Source: Luteimonas galliterrae
GTDB taxonomy: Bacteria; Pseudomonadota; Gammaproteobacteria; Xanthomonadales; Xanthomonadaceae
Assembly (NCBI RefSeq): GCF_023374055.1
Contig: NZ_JAMBEP010000001.1
Span: 1,240,001-1,304,000 of the forward strand
Reading direction: 5' to 3'
DNA: 64,000 bases
Positions 39,714 to 51,901 of this stretch are shown in pieces; position 1 is the stretch's first letter, and each line of letters begins with the position of its first letter. Below the pieces are notes generated by a model, which ran no database searches, was not told the origin of the DNA, and saw nothing but the letters and a program-made list of their open reading frames with translations. Both the position numbers and the translations under genes were made by a program.

Positions 39714-40397
39714 TCAAGAGCGTGTGAGCAGAAACTCGAACAGGACGAGATCCGCCGCCGTCGTAACTTTCAAATTATCCTCGCGCCCCTCGATCAGCAA
39801 CGGCCGCAGCCCCTGCCGTTCCATCGCCATCGCCTCGTCGGTGACCGTGACCCCGGCGTCGCGTGCGGACTCCAGGGCGCGGCTGAGCTGCAGGCGCCGG
39901 AACAATTGCGGCGTGAACGCGCGCCACAAGCGCTCGCGCGGCTCGGTGCCGTCGATGCCGCCGTCGTCGCCTGCGCGCTTGAGCGTATCGCGCACCGGCG
40001 CGGCTAGGATCGCGCCCACCGGATCGTTGCGGCCGTATTCGAGCAGCCGATCCAGGTCTTCGCGCGCCACGTTGGGACGCGCGGCGTCGTGCACCAGCAC
40101 GAAGTCGTCCGCGCGCACGCTGTCCGGCAACGCAGCGAGCCCGGCCAGCACCGAATCGGCGCGCTCGCTGCCGCCGGCGCAGGTCGCGATCGGCTTGCCT
40201 GCGATCTTCGTCGAGCCCGGCCAATGCGCATCGTCCTGGGCCAGCACCACGACCACGCCGTCGACCCCGGGATGCGAACACAGTGCGCGCAAGGTATGCG
40301 CGATCAATGGCTCGCCGGCGACCTGCGAATATTGCTTGGGCACCTCGCCGCCGAAGCGGGTGCCGCGACCGGCCGCCGGCACGACTGCCCAGGTCAC
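39714..40397 (-). CDS. ispD: 2-C-methyl-D-erythritol 4-phosphate cytidylyltransferase
   Basis: A 227-residue MEP-pathway enzyme joining CTP and MEP. The nucleotide-binding signature [20 protein letters not shown] opens the protein; [10 protein letters not shown] and the C-terminal [19 protein letters not shown] are family hallmarks. The start is GTG 40397 ([10 protein letters not shown]): it overlaps the ftsB stop (GTGA) and sits where the Rossmann strand begins, whereas the longer frame reads through ftsB. Gene order ftsB-ispD-ispF is conserved in gammaproteobacteria. Confidence 0.97.
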   Translation of the reverse strand: MTWAVVPAAGRGTRFGGEVPKQYSQVAGEPLIAHTLRALCSHPGVDGVVVVLAQDDAHWPGSTKIAGKPIATCAGGSERADSVLAGLAALPDSVRADDFVLVHDAARPNVAREDLDRLLEYGRNDPVGAILAAPVRDTLKRAGDDGGIDGTEPRERLWRAFTPQLFRRLQLSRALESARDAGVTVTDEAMAMERQGLRPLLIEGREDNLKVTTAADLVLFEFLLTRS

Positions 40398-40732
40398 TGC
40401 GGCTTTTCCTCCGGCTTGCCGGCTTCTTCCGCGGGCGCCGCATTGGCTTGTTCGACCACGCGGTAGAATTTTTCGCCCGGCTTGATCATGCCGAGCTCGC
40501 TGCGCGCCCGTTCTTCGATGGCTTCGCCGCCGCCTTCGTTCTTGAGGTCCTTCACTTCCGCGGCGAGCGCATCGTTGCGCTGCTGCAGGCCGCTGTTGTC
40601 GCGGGCCTGCTTGCTTACCTGTTGCTGCAGCGCCTGCACCTCGCCCTGCCCGCCGCCGCCCAGCCACAGGCGGTACTGCAGCCACGCCAGCAACGCGACC
40701 AACAGCAGCAGGACGATGCGCAGCGCCCGCAT
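40394..40732 (-). CDS. ftsB: Cell division protein FtsB
   Basis: A 112-residue bitopic septal protein. The N-terminal membrane helix ([22 protein letters not shown], about residues 4-25) is followed by a coiled coil ([19 protein letters not shown], residues 31-65) and the conserved FtsL/FtsQ-binding segment ([21 protein letters not shown]). The C-terminal tail is Ala/Pro/Glu-rich. FtsB with FtsL and FtsQ recruits the septal synthase. It sits seven bases after eno and overlaps ispD. Confidence 0.94.
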   Translation of the reverse strand: MRALRIVLLLLVALLAWLQYRLWLGGGGQGEVQALQQQVSKQARDNSGLQQRNDALAAEVKDLKNEGGGEAIEERARSELGMIKPGEKFYRVVEQANAAPAEEAGKPEEKPQ

Positions 40733-40738
40733 CGATGC

Positions 40739-42025
<1,287 letters not shown>

Positions 42026-42043
42026 CTATCTGGTTCCGGGTGC

Positions 42044-42474
42044 TTAACGTTTTTTGCTGAGCGCATTAAGTTCGCGCAGATAACTTTCGATGGAATCGGA
42101 GCCGGGTTCCATCGGGCCACGGGTTCCCATGCTAATTCGTTGCGTGCCGTTCGAGGCGGCTTCCAAGAATAGGACGTACTGCCCGCCTTCGGTGAAATCC
42201 GGTCCGCACCCGATGTCAGCACCCAAGTCCAGATCGAAGTCGGTCATTGGCTGGCCTTTGAAGCGCCGGAGCGAGGAGAAACTGGCTTTTCGCCAGCCCT
42301 CTTTTGCGCCTGGACTCATGCGCTCCAATCGAGCCAGCACGACATCGTTCGCTTTCTTGAAGTATGCCGCCGTCGTGTGTTGATCGAGCTCATCATCGGG
42401 AATGACGATGGAGCACGCCGCTGCGGGCAGGGCCCAACTCCCGATCGACATCGCCATGACGAGTAACAGCGGCT

Positions 42475-42478
<4 letters not shown>
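42044..42478 (-). CDS. Small exported cysteine-containing protein
   Basis: A 144-residue protein. A TTG start at 42478 overlaps the kdsA stop (TTGA) and gives a signal peptide ([22 protein letters not shown]); an ATG at 42457 would shorten it. The mature protein begins with Cys ([11 protein letters not shown]) and contains [47 protein letters not shown]. This cysteine-strand-cysteine pattern resembles the netrin/TIMP (OB-like) domain found in many small exported bacterial proteins; that is a tentative comparison. Codon use is less GC-skewed than in eno or kdsA. It looks like an accessory gene inserted in the kdsA-eno operon. Function unknown. Confidence 0.75.
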
Positions 42479-43308
<830 letters not shown>

Positions 43309-43328
43309 GCCGGATCTCCCGCGCTTTT

Positions 43329-43407
43329 TGTAGGAGCGGCTTTAGCCGCGAGCTTTTGGTTGATCGCAGGACGCTCGAAGAGCTCGCGGCTAAAGCCGCT
43401 CCTACAA
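43329..43407. repeat. REP-type inverted pair between pyrG and kdsA
   Basis: TGTAGGAGCGGCTTTAGCCG...AGCT and the complementary arm ending CCGCTCCTACA enclose about 27 bases. It is the same family as 8101, 37836 and 62095. Confidence 0.88.
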
Positions 43408-43420
43408 AGAGCCGAAGCCG

Positions 43421-45133
<1,713 letters not shown>

Positions 45134-45187
45134 CTACAGGCAAGCGATGAAATTGGCCCGCGCCGGCGCCGGCGGCGCCACAAAAAG

Positions 45188-45211
45188 GAACGCCCCAGCC
45201 GGGCCGGGGCG
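45188..45211 (-). terminator. Terminator after the small charged protein gene
   Basis: CGCCCC-AGCCGGGCC-GGGGCG stem; on the minus strand it is followed by TTCCTTTTT. It lies 26 bases beyond the stop at 45237. Confidence 0.75.
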
Positions 45212-45236
45212 TCTTGAAAGCTTGCTGGCAGGCGCG

Positions 45237-45482
45237 TTACGGCTTTCTGCGGCGCTCTTCTTCCTCTTCTTCTTCCTCCGGCTCGGCCGCGGCGGCATTG
45301 GCTTTCTTGCGCGCCTGCGCGGCCTTCTTCTCGGCTTCGGCTGCCTGCTTCTTGGCCGCCTCGGCTTGCTGCTCGGCTTCCTGCGCCTTCTTGTCGGCCT
45401 GCTTGGCGGATTGGGCCATGGCCAGCGGCGCGATCAGGGCGGCGGTGACCAAAGCCGGGATCAGCAACTTAATGGACTTCAT
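45237..45482 (-). CDS. Small exported Ala/Lys/Glu-rich coiled-coil protein
   Basis: An 81-residue protein with a signal peptide (MKSIKLLIPALVTAALIAPLAMAQ, cleaved about residue 24). The remainder is a single low-complexity helix: heptads of Ala, Lys, Glu and Gln (KQADKKAQEAEQQAEAAKK), then a run of eight glutamates within EPEEEEEEEERRRKP. The charge pattern suggests a periplasmic coiled coil with an acidic-to-basic tail. No family is recognised. It stands alone between pyrG and parE with its own terminator; a ribosome site GGAGGTTCCG precedes the ATG (45483-45495, minus strand). Function unknown; similar sequence may arise from composition alone. Confidence 0.68.
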   Translation of the reverse strand: MKSIKLLIPALVTAALIAPLAMAQSAKQADKKAQEAEQQAEAAKKQAAEAEKKAAQARKKANAAAAEPEEEEEEEERRRKP

Positions 45483-45581
45483 CGGAACCTCCGGGCCCGA
45501 AGGCCAGTCACGCGGTATCGCTTCCGCGCACGATATGCCCTGAATGTTGGCCCGCGACTGAATAACGCACGGCCTCCTCGC

Positions 45582-45663
45582 GTAGCCCGGGTGGAGCGAA
45601 GCGACACCCGGGGAATGGGTCGCGGCGCGCTTCCCGAGTATCGCTTCGCTCCACCCGGGCTAC
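45582..45663. repeat. GTAGCCCGGGT-type long palindrome
   Basis: GTAGCCCGGGTGGAGCGAAG at the left and CTTCGCTCCACCCGGGCTAC at the right are exact complements; the loop holds a second copy-like core (ACACCCGGGG / TTCCCGAGTAT). Sibling of 37155-37232. It lies upstream of parE. Confidence 0.87.
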
Positions 45664-45726
45664 AAAAGCAACGGTGGAGGCGAGGCAATCGTTAAACTAC
45701 TCGGCATCGCATTCGCCGAAGTCACG

Positions 45727-47616
45727 ATGAGCACCCGCTACAACGCCGCCGATATCGAAGTCCTCTCCGGCCTGGATCCGGTCAAACGCCGCCCGGGCAT
45801 GTACACCGACACCACCCGCCCCAACCACCTGGCGCAGGAAGTGGTCGACAACGCCGTCGACGAAGCCCTGGCCGGCCATGCCGGCGAAATCGAAGTGACC
45901 CTGCACGCGGACGGCAGCTGCGAGGTTTCCGACGACGGCCGCGGCATGCCTGTGGACATCCACCCCGAGGAAAAGATCCCCGGCGTGGAACTGATCCTGA
46001 CCCGCCTGCACGCCGGCGGCAAGTTCAGCAACAAGAACTACACCTTCAGCGGCGGCCTGCACGGCGTCGGCGTCAGCGTGGTGAACGCGCTGTCGAAGAA
46101 GGTCGACGTGTTCATCAAGCGCGACGGCAACGAATACCACATGGGGTTCAAGGACGGCGATCGCGCGTCGAAACTCGAAGTGGTCGGCAGCGTCGGCAGG
46201 AAAAACACCGGCACCCGGCTGCGCTTCTGGCCCGATCCGAAATATTTCGATACGCCCAAGTTCAACCTGCGCGCGCTCAGGCATCTATTGCGCGCCAAGG
46301 CCGTGCTCTGCCCCGGCCTGACCGTCAAGCTGCACGACGCCGCCAGCGGCGAGCGCGACGAATGGCATTACGAGGACGGCCTGCGCGATTACCTGAAGGG
46401 TGAACTGGTCGACCGCGATCTGCTGCCGCCGGACCTCTTCGTCGGCCAGCAGAAAAAAGACACCGAAATCGTCGACTGGGCCGTGGCCTGGGTGCCGGAA
46501 GGCGATCTTGTGCAGGAAAGCTACGTCAACCTGATCCCGACCGCCCAGCACGGCACCCACGTCAACGGCCTGCGCACCGGCTTCACCGACGCGCTGCGCG
46601 AGTTCTGCGATTTCCGCAGCCTGCTGCCGCGCGGCATCAAGCTGGCGCCGGAAGACGTGTGGGATCGCGTCGCGTTCGTGCTGTCGGTGAAGATGACCGA
46701 CCCGCAGTTCAGCGGCCAGACCAAAGAACGTCTGTCTTCGCGCCAGGCGGCGGGCTTCGTCGAAGGCGCCGCGCACGATGCGTTCTCGCTGTGGCTGAAC
46801 CAGCACACCGAATTCGGCGAGAAGATCGCGCAGCTGGCGATCGAGCGCGCCAGCGCGCGGCTGAAGACCGAAAAGCAGATCGTGCGCAAGAAGGTCACGC
46901 AAGGCCCGGCGCTGCCCGGCAAGCTCGCCGACTGCATCTCGCAGGATCTTTCGCGCACCGAGCTGTTCCTGGTGGAAGGCGACTCGGCCGGCGGCAGCGC
47001 CAAGCAAGCGCGCGACAAGGATTTCCAGGCGATCCTGCCGCTGCGCGGCAAGATCCTCAACACCTGGGAAGTGGCCTCCGGCGGCGTGCTGGCTTCGACC
47101 GAAGTGCACGACCTGGCGGTGGCGATCGGCTGCGATCCGGGCAAGGACGACATCACCGGCCTGCGCTACGGCAAGGTCGTGATCCTGGCCGACGCCGATT
47201 CGGACGGACTGCACATCGCCACGCTGCTCACCGCGCTGTTTCTCAAGCACTTCCCGGCCCTGGTCGCCGCTGGCCACGTTTTCGTAGCGATGCCGCCGCT
47301 GTTCCGCGTCGACGTAGGCAAACAGGTGTTCTACGCGCTGGATGAAGAGGAAAAACGCCTGCTGCTCGAGCGCATCGAGCGCGAAAAGCTCAAAGGTGCC
47401 GTCAACGTCACCCGCTTCAAGGGCCTGGGCGAGATGAATCCGCAACAGCTGCGCGAATCCACCATCCACCCCGATACCCGGCGCCTGGTGCAGCTGACCA
47501 ACGACGACGATGCCGAAACGCGCTCGCTGATGGACATGCTGCTGGCCAAGAAACGTGCGGGCGATCGCAAAAACTGGCTGGAGACCAAGGGCGACTTGGC
47601 GACGCTGGAGGTCTGA
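45727..47616 (+). CDS. parE: DNA topoisomerase IV subunit B
   Basis: A 629-residue type IIA topoisomerase ATPase subunit. The GHKL ATPase domain shows YTDTTRPNHLAQEVVDNAVDE (N-box), DDGRGMPVDIHPEE, and FSGGLHGVGVSVVNALS. The TOPRIM part has ELFLVEGDSAGGSAKQARDK and ILADADSDGLHIATL, with the C-terminal RFKGLGEMNPQQLRESTI. ParC is not in the window. Compared with GyrB it lacks the ~170-residue insert, as ParE does. With ParC it decatenates daughter chromosomes; it is a target of quinolones and aminocoumarins. Confidence 0.98.
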   Translation: MSTRYNAADIEVLSGLDPVKRRPGMYTDTTRPNHLAQEVVDNAVDEALAGHAGEIEVTLHADGSCEVSDDGRGMPVDIHPEEKIPGVELILTRLHAGGKFSNKNYTFSGGLHGVGVSVVNALSKKVDVFIKRDGNEYHMGFKDGDRASKLEVVGSVGRKNTGTRLRFWPDPKYFDTPKFNLRALRHLLRAKAVLCPGLTVKLHDAASGERDEWHYEDGLRDYLKGELVDRDLLPPDLFVGQQKKDTEIVDWAVAWVPEGDLVQESYVNLIPTAQHGTHVNGLRTGFTDALREFCDFRSLLPRGIKLAPEDVWDRVAFVLSVKMTDPQFSGQTKERLSSRQAAGFVEGAAHDAFSLWLNQHTEFGEKIAQLAIERASARLKTEKQIVRKKVTQGPALPGKLADCISQDLSRTELFLVEGDSAGGSAKQARDKDFQAILPLRGKILNTWEVASGGVLASTEVHDLAVAIGCDPGKDDITGLRYGKVVILADADSDGLHIATLLTALFLKHFPALVAAGHVFVAMPPLFRVDVGKQVFYALDEEEKRLLLERIEREKLKGAVNVTRFKGLGEMNPQQLRESTIHPDTRRLVQLTNDDDAETRSLMDMLLAKKRAGDRKNWLETKGDLATLEV

Positions 47617-47767
47617 GCCTCCCAAGGCCGCTAGCCGGCCGACCCTGAAATGTTCTTCTCCGCCGCAATCGCAAAAACGCCCTTCCGGGCTTGGATTTTC
47701 CCCGCGCGGCCGGCTAGTCTGTGCCGGCCCTTGGGGAAGGGCTTTATCTAATCAAAGGAACAGGGGC

Positions 47768-49702
47768 ATGAAAACGAACATCGCATGGGCGCTCGCGCTC
47801 GGCACCATCCTGTGCGCGCAGGCCAACGCGCAAACGATTCCGGCGATCGACTTCGCCAAGCATTCCGAGGTCTACGAGGTGGAGCTGGCGCCGGACGGCA
47901 AGCACATCGCCATCGCCGCGCCGACCCCGGATGGCTTGGAAACCCAACTGCAGATTATCGAACTCGCCGGCGGTAAGACTCAGGTCCTGCGCTTTGGCAA
48001 GCTCGAGCACGTCTCCGACATCTATTGGTCGGCGGATGACCGCATCGTGCTGGCGCGCGCCACCAACATGCCGCTGCGGCCGCGGCCGTACAGCCGCGGA
48101 CAGCTGTTCTCGACCGACCTGAGCGGCACCAACCAGGAAGTGCTATTCGGCTACTTCCGCGACCAGCGCTTGGCCACCGCTAAACGCAAGGACGAAGGCT
48201 TCGCCAACGTAGTGAAAGTGCTCGATCAGGAACCCGGCAAAGTGCTCGTGTCGTTCTACTGCTACACCTGTGGCGAAGATCCCGATACGGTGATCTACAA
48301 GGTAGATACCGCCACCGGCAGCCGCAACGAAATGGAACGCATCGACGAGCCCGCCAGACTGATCTTCGACAATACCGGCAGGGCCCGCATCAGGACCACG
48401 CGCGACAAGAACGACGAACCGATACTGGCCTACCGCGCCGGCTCCGGAGCCGAGTGGCAACCAATGCCCAAGGCGATGGCGGGCTACGAGATCGATTTCG
48501 GCGGCTTCGCCGAAGACAACAATACCCTCTACGCCGCGGTATCCGATGCCGGCGAAGCCGCGCGCATGTACAAGCTGGACCTGGCCGCAGGGACGCGCAC
48601 CGCGCTGCCGTCGATCGCCGACGTGGCTCCCGCGTACTTCCAGTCGGCCGGACGCAACGGCACGCCGTTCGCGGTGGTCTACAACGAGGCCAAGCCGCAG
48701 TTGCAGTACCTCGACCCGTCGTCGGATTTCGCCAAGCTGCATGCCGGCCTGATGAAGTCTTTCCCCGGGCAATTGGTGTCGTTCACGGGCTTCAGCCGCG
48801 ACAACAACATCGTGCTGTTCACGGTGTGGTCGGACCGCAATCCGGGCGAGTACTACATCTACGATCGCGCCACGAAAAAAGCGCAGATGGTGGCCCAAGC
48901 GATGCCATGGATCGACGCCTCGAAGATGGCCAAGAGCCGACCTGTGGAGTTCGAAAGCATCGACGGGCTGAAGATCCATGCTTTGTACACCGCGAAGGGC
49001 GACGGCGCCAAACCACTGATCGTGATCCCGCACGGCGGCCCGCACGGCGTCTACGACGCTTGGGGCTACGACAGCGACGCTCAGTTCTTCGCCAGCCGCG
49101 GCTACGGCGTGCTCCAGGTCAACTATCGCGGTTCCGGCGGTCGCGGCATGGACTTCGAGCGCAAGGGCTACCGCGAATGGGGCGGCAAGATGCAGGACGA
49201 CATCGCCGCCGGCGTGAAATGGGCGATAGACAATAAGCTCGCCGACCCCGCGCGGATCTGCACCTACGGCGCCAGCTATGGCGGCTACGCCGCGCTGCAG
49301 CAGCCGATCCGCTTCCCCGAACTGTACAGGTGCGCGATCGGTTACGTAGGCGTCTACGACCTGACCGTGATGAAGAAGGAAGGCGATATCGACGATACCC
49401 GCTTCGGACGCCGCTATCTGGACCGGGTACTGGGCACCGACGAAGCCGCGCTGATCGAGAACTCGCCCGCGCGCAATGCAGACAAGATCAAGGTTCCCGT
49501 GTTCCTGGCCCAAGGCGCCATCGACCGGCGCGTGCCGATGGCCCAGTTCAACGCCTTGAAAAACGCATTCGCGGCCAACGGCACCAAAGTGGAAACGATG
49601 GTCGCGCCGGCCGAAGGCCATGGCTTCTACAAACCGGAAACGCGCGCCGAGCTGTACCAGCGCGTGGAGAAATTCCTCGAGCAGAATGCCGGCCCCAAGT
49701 AA
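47768..49702 (+). CDS. Exported S9-family (prolyl-oligopeptidase-like) serine peptidase
   Basis: A 644-residue peptidase with a signal peptide (MKTNIAWALALGTILCAQANA, cleaved about residue 21). The N-terminal ~380 residues form a beta-propeller-like region (IYWSADDRIVLARATN, LDPSSDFAKLHAG); the C-terminal alpha/beta hydrolase has the oxyanion segment IPHGGPHGVYDAWGYDSD, the nucleophile in GASYGGYAALQ, the acid in LAQGAIDRRVPM and the His in EGHGFYKPET. AGGAACAGGGG precedes ATG 47768. S9C-like enzymes release acyl or dipeptides from peptides. It is monocistronic, 151 bases after parE, and closed by a bidirectional terminator. Confidence 0.93.
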   Translation: MKTNIAWALALGTILCAQANAQTIPAIDFAKHSEVYEVELAPDGKHIAIAAPTPDGLETQLQIIELAGGKTQVLRFGKLEHVSDIYWSADDRIVLARATNMPLRPRPYSRGQLFSTDLSGTNQEVLFGYFRDQRLATAKRKDEGFANVVKVLDQEPGKVLVSFYCYTCGEDPDTVIYKVDTATGSRNEMERIDEPARLIFDNTGRARIRTTRDKNDEPILAYRAGSGAEWQPMPKAMAGYEIDFGGFAEDNNTLYAAVSDAGEAARMYKLDLAAGTRTALPSIADVAPAYFQSAGRNGTPFAVVYNEAKPQLQYLDPSSDFAKLHAGLMKSFPGQLVSFTGFSRDNNIVLFTVWSDRNPGEYYIYDRATKKAQMVAQAMPWIDASKMAKSRPVEFESIDGLKIHALYTAKGDGAKPLIVIPHGGPHGVYDAWGYDSDAQFFASRGYGVLQVNYRGSGGRGMDFERKGYREWGGKMQDDIAAGVKWAIDNKLADPARICTYGASYGGYAALQQPIRFPELYRCAIGYVGVYDLTVMKKEGDIDDTRFGRRYLDRVLGTDEAALIENSPARNADKIKVPVFLAQGAIDRRVPMAQFNALKNAFAANGTKVETMVAPAEGHGFYKPETRAELYQRVEKFLEQNAGPK

Positions 49703-49722
49703 GCAGAGCCGATACGCAAAGT

Positions 49723-49749
49723 AAAAAAGGCGGCCCGGCCGCCTTTTTT
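49723..49749. terminator. Bidirectional terminator
   Basis: AAAAAAGGCGGC-CCG-GCCGCCTTTTTT: perfect 12-bp stem between two converging genes (stops 49702 and 49756). Confidence 0.95.
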
Positions 49750-49755
49750 ACGGTT

Positions 49756-50532
49756 TCAAGGTAGAGTCGTTAGCAGCAGTCGGCGCAGCAGCGGCTGCAA
49801 TTTGGCCGATTTTGCCTCGTCCCAGCCGAAACTCGCTTCATCCATATACGTGCGCTGGCTGATTTCGAGCTGCACCGCATCCACACCGTCGTCGCGATCG
49901 CCGTAATGTCGAGTGATGTAGCCGCCTTTGAAACGGCCGTTGACGACGAAATCGTAACCGCCTTGCTCCGCCAACACCGACTCCAAACGCCGCTGCAATT
50001 CCGACGAGCAACTAGTGCCGCCCGCCGTGCCGAGATTCAGATCCGGCAGGCGGCCTTCGAACAGGAACGGCACTTCGCCCCGGATCGAATGGCCTTCCCA
50101 CAACACGATGCGGCCGTGCGCGGCCTTCATGCGTTCGATTTCACCGCGCAGCGCTTGATGGTACGGGCGCCAGTAACGCTCGACTCGTGCGCCGACTTCT
50201 TCTTCATCCGGCGCCTGGCCTTCGCGGTACACCGGTTCGCCGGTGAACTGCACGATCGGGCACAGGCCGGTGGTGTTCTGGCCCGGATAAAGCGAGACGT
50301 CGTCCTCGGGACGATTCAGGTCCACCACGTAGCGCGAATGCTTGGGCACGATCATCGACGCGCCCAGCTCGCGCGCGAATCCGTACAGCCGGGCCACGTG
50401 CCAATCGGTATCGGGCACGCGGCGGGCGGTGTCGGTCAGGCGTTCGGCGATATCGTCCGGCACCGCCGTGCCGTCGTGCGGAACGCTGATCAGCAGCGGT
50501 GCGGTGCCGCGATGCAGCTCGAAAATGTCCAT
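49756..50532 (-). CDS. N-formylglutamate amidohydrolase-family protein
   Basis: A 258-residue predicted zinc hydrolase: LLISVPHDGTAVPDDIAERL (metal His), DTDWHVARLYGFARELGASM, RYVVDLNRPEDDVSLYPGQ, VLWEGHSIRGEVPFLFEGRL (metal His), NLGTAGGTSCSSEL, and GYITRHYGDRDDGVDAVQLE. This is the HutG/N-formylglutamate deformylase pattern, the last step of one histidine-degradation route. No other hut gene lies nearby, so the substrate might be a different N-formyl amino acid. It begins 16 bases after the glutathione reductase stop and is probably the third gene of an operon with gor and the D-amino-acid dehydrogenase. Confidence 0.86.
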   Translation of the reverse strand: MDIFELHRGTAPLLISVPHDGTAVPDDIAERLTDTARRVPDTDWHVARLYGFARELGASMIVPKHSRYVVDLNRPEDDVSLYPGQNTTGLCPIVQFTGEPVYREGQAPDEEEVGARVERYWRPYHQALRGEIERMKAAHGRIVLWEGHSIRGEVPFLFEGRLPDLNLGTAGGTSCSSELQRRLESVLAEQGGYDFVVNGRFKGGYITRHYGDRDDGVDAVQLEISQRTYMDEASFGWDEAKSAKLQPLLRRLLLTTLP

Positions 50533-50548
50533 GGATCCATTGTAAGCG

Positions 50549-51901
50549 CTACCGCATCAGGACGACTTCTTCGGCGCTGGTGGGATGGATCGCCACCGTC
50601 TCGTCCAGATCGCGCTTGGCGATGCCGCGCTTCAGCGCGACCGCGAAGCCCTGCAGGATCTCGTCGGCGCCTTCGCCCAGCAGGTGGATCCCGACCACCC
50701 GCTCCTCTTCGCCGACGCAGACCAGCTTGAACAGGCTGCGCTGCGGGGAATCGGCCAGCGCATGCAGCATCGGGCGGAAGCCGCTGCGGTACACGCGCAC
50801 CGCATCGCCGAATCTTGCGCGGGCTTCGTCCTCGGTCAGGCCGACCCGGCCGATCGGCGGATGGCTGAAGATGACGGTGGCGATGTCCGAGTAATCCAGC
50901 CGCGACTCGGCATCGCCGCCGAACACGCGGTCCATCAGGCGCCGGGCGGCGGCGATCGCCACCGGCGTCAGCGCGACGCGGTCGGTGACGTCGCCCACCG
51001 CGTAAACGCCTTCCACGCTGGTGTTCTGGAATTCGTCGACGTGCACGTGGCCGCTGGGATCGAGCTCGATGCCGATCCCGGCCGCGCCGCAGACATCGCT
51101 GTTCGGGCACCGGCCGGTCGCGAAGATCAGCGCATCGAACGGCGCACTGTCGTCGTTCGAAGCGTCCCGCAACACGAACTTCGACGCTGCCCCTCGCACC
51201 GAGCGCAGCGCGTAATCAAGGTGCAGCTTAACGCCGTACTGGCGATAGTCTTCGGCCAGTTGCAACGACAGTTCTTCGTCGAAGCCGTTGAGCAGGCGCC
51301 GGCCGCGCACGAACATGTCGACCCTGCTGCCGAGCGATTGCAATACGCCGGCCAGCTCGACCGCGATATAGCCGCCGCCGACGACCGCCACGCGCTCCGG
51401 TGCGGCGCAGAGGTTGAAGAAATCGTCCGACACCATGCCGTGCTCGGCGCCGGCCACGTCAGGCCGCTGCGCACGGCCGCCGGTCGCGACCAGGATGTGC
51501 GGCGCCCGCAGCCGCACGCCCTCGCTGGTCTCGACCGTGTCGCGCGACAGCAGGCAGCCGCGCGTACGCAGCAGCGCGATGCCGTTCGCGTCGAGCCGCT
51601 GCTGGTAGCTGTTGTGGATGTTGGCGATGTAGCGCTGGCGATGCGTGACGAATTCGATCCAGTCGAACTGCGGCGGCGGCACCGCGAAGCCTAGCTGCGC
51701 GGCCAGGGCCAGCTTCTGCGACAGGTCGGCCGCCAGCCACATCGCCTTCTTGGGCACGCAGCCGACGTTGACGCAGGTGCCGCCGAGCTCGCCCGGCTCC
51801 AGCACCGCCACGCGCGCCCCGTGCGCGGCCGCGCGGAAAGCGCCGGCGAGGCCGCCGGAACCGCCGCCGATCACGATCAGGTCGAAATCGGTACCGCTCA
51901 C
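50549..51901 (-). CDS. gor: Glutathione-disulfide reductase
   Basis: A 450-residue FAD/NADPH flavoenzyme of the two-dinucleotide-binding-domain family. It has FDLIVIGGGSGGLAGAFRAA, the redox-active disulfide in GGTCVNVGCVPKKAMW, a second Rossmann fold (VAVVGGGYIAVELAGVLQSL) and the C-terminal interface with IHPTSAEEVVLMR (the catalytic His of HPT). Length and motifs fit glutathione reductase, which keeps glutathione reduced. The start is GTG 51901, overlapping the stop of the upstream dehydrogenase gene (GTGA); a longer frame runs back through that gene. Trypanothione-type reductases share the motifs, but glutathione is the usual substrate in this lineage. Confidence 0.93.
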   Translation of the reverse strand: MSGTDFDLIVIGGGSGGLAGAFRAAAHGARVAVLEPGELGGTCVNVGCVPKKAMWLAADLSQKLALAAQLGFAVPPPQFDWIEFVTHRQRYIANIHNSYQQRLDANGIALLRTRGCLLSRDTVETSEGVRLRAPHILVATGGRAQRPDVAGAEHGMVSDDFFNLCAAPERVAVVGGGYIAVELAGVLQSLGSRVDMFVRGRRLLNGFDEELSLQLAEDYRQYGVKLHLDYALRSVRGAASKFVLRDASNDDSAPFDALIFATGRCPNSDVCGAAGIGIELDPSGHVHVDEFQNTSVEGVYAVGDVTDRVALTPVAIAAARRLMDRVFGGDAESRLDYSDIATVIFSHPPIGRVGLTEDEARARFGDAVRVYRSGFRPMLHALADSPQRSLFKLVCVGEEERVVGIHLLGEGADEILQGFAVALKRGIAKRDLDETVAIHPTSAEEVVLMR

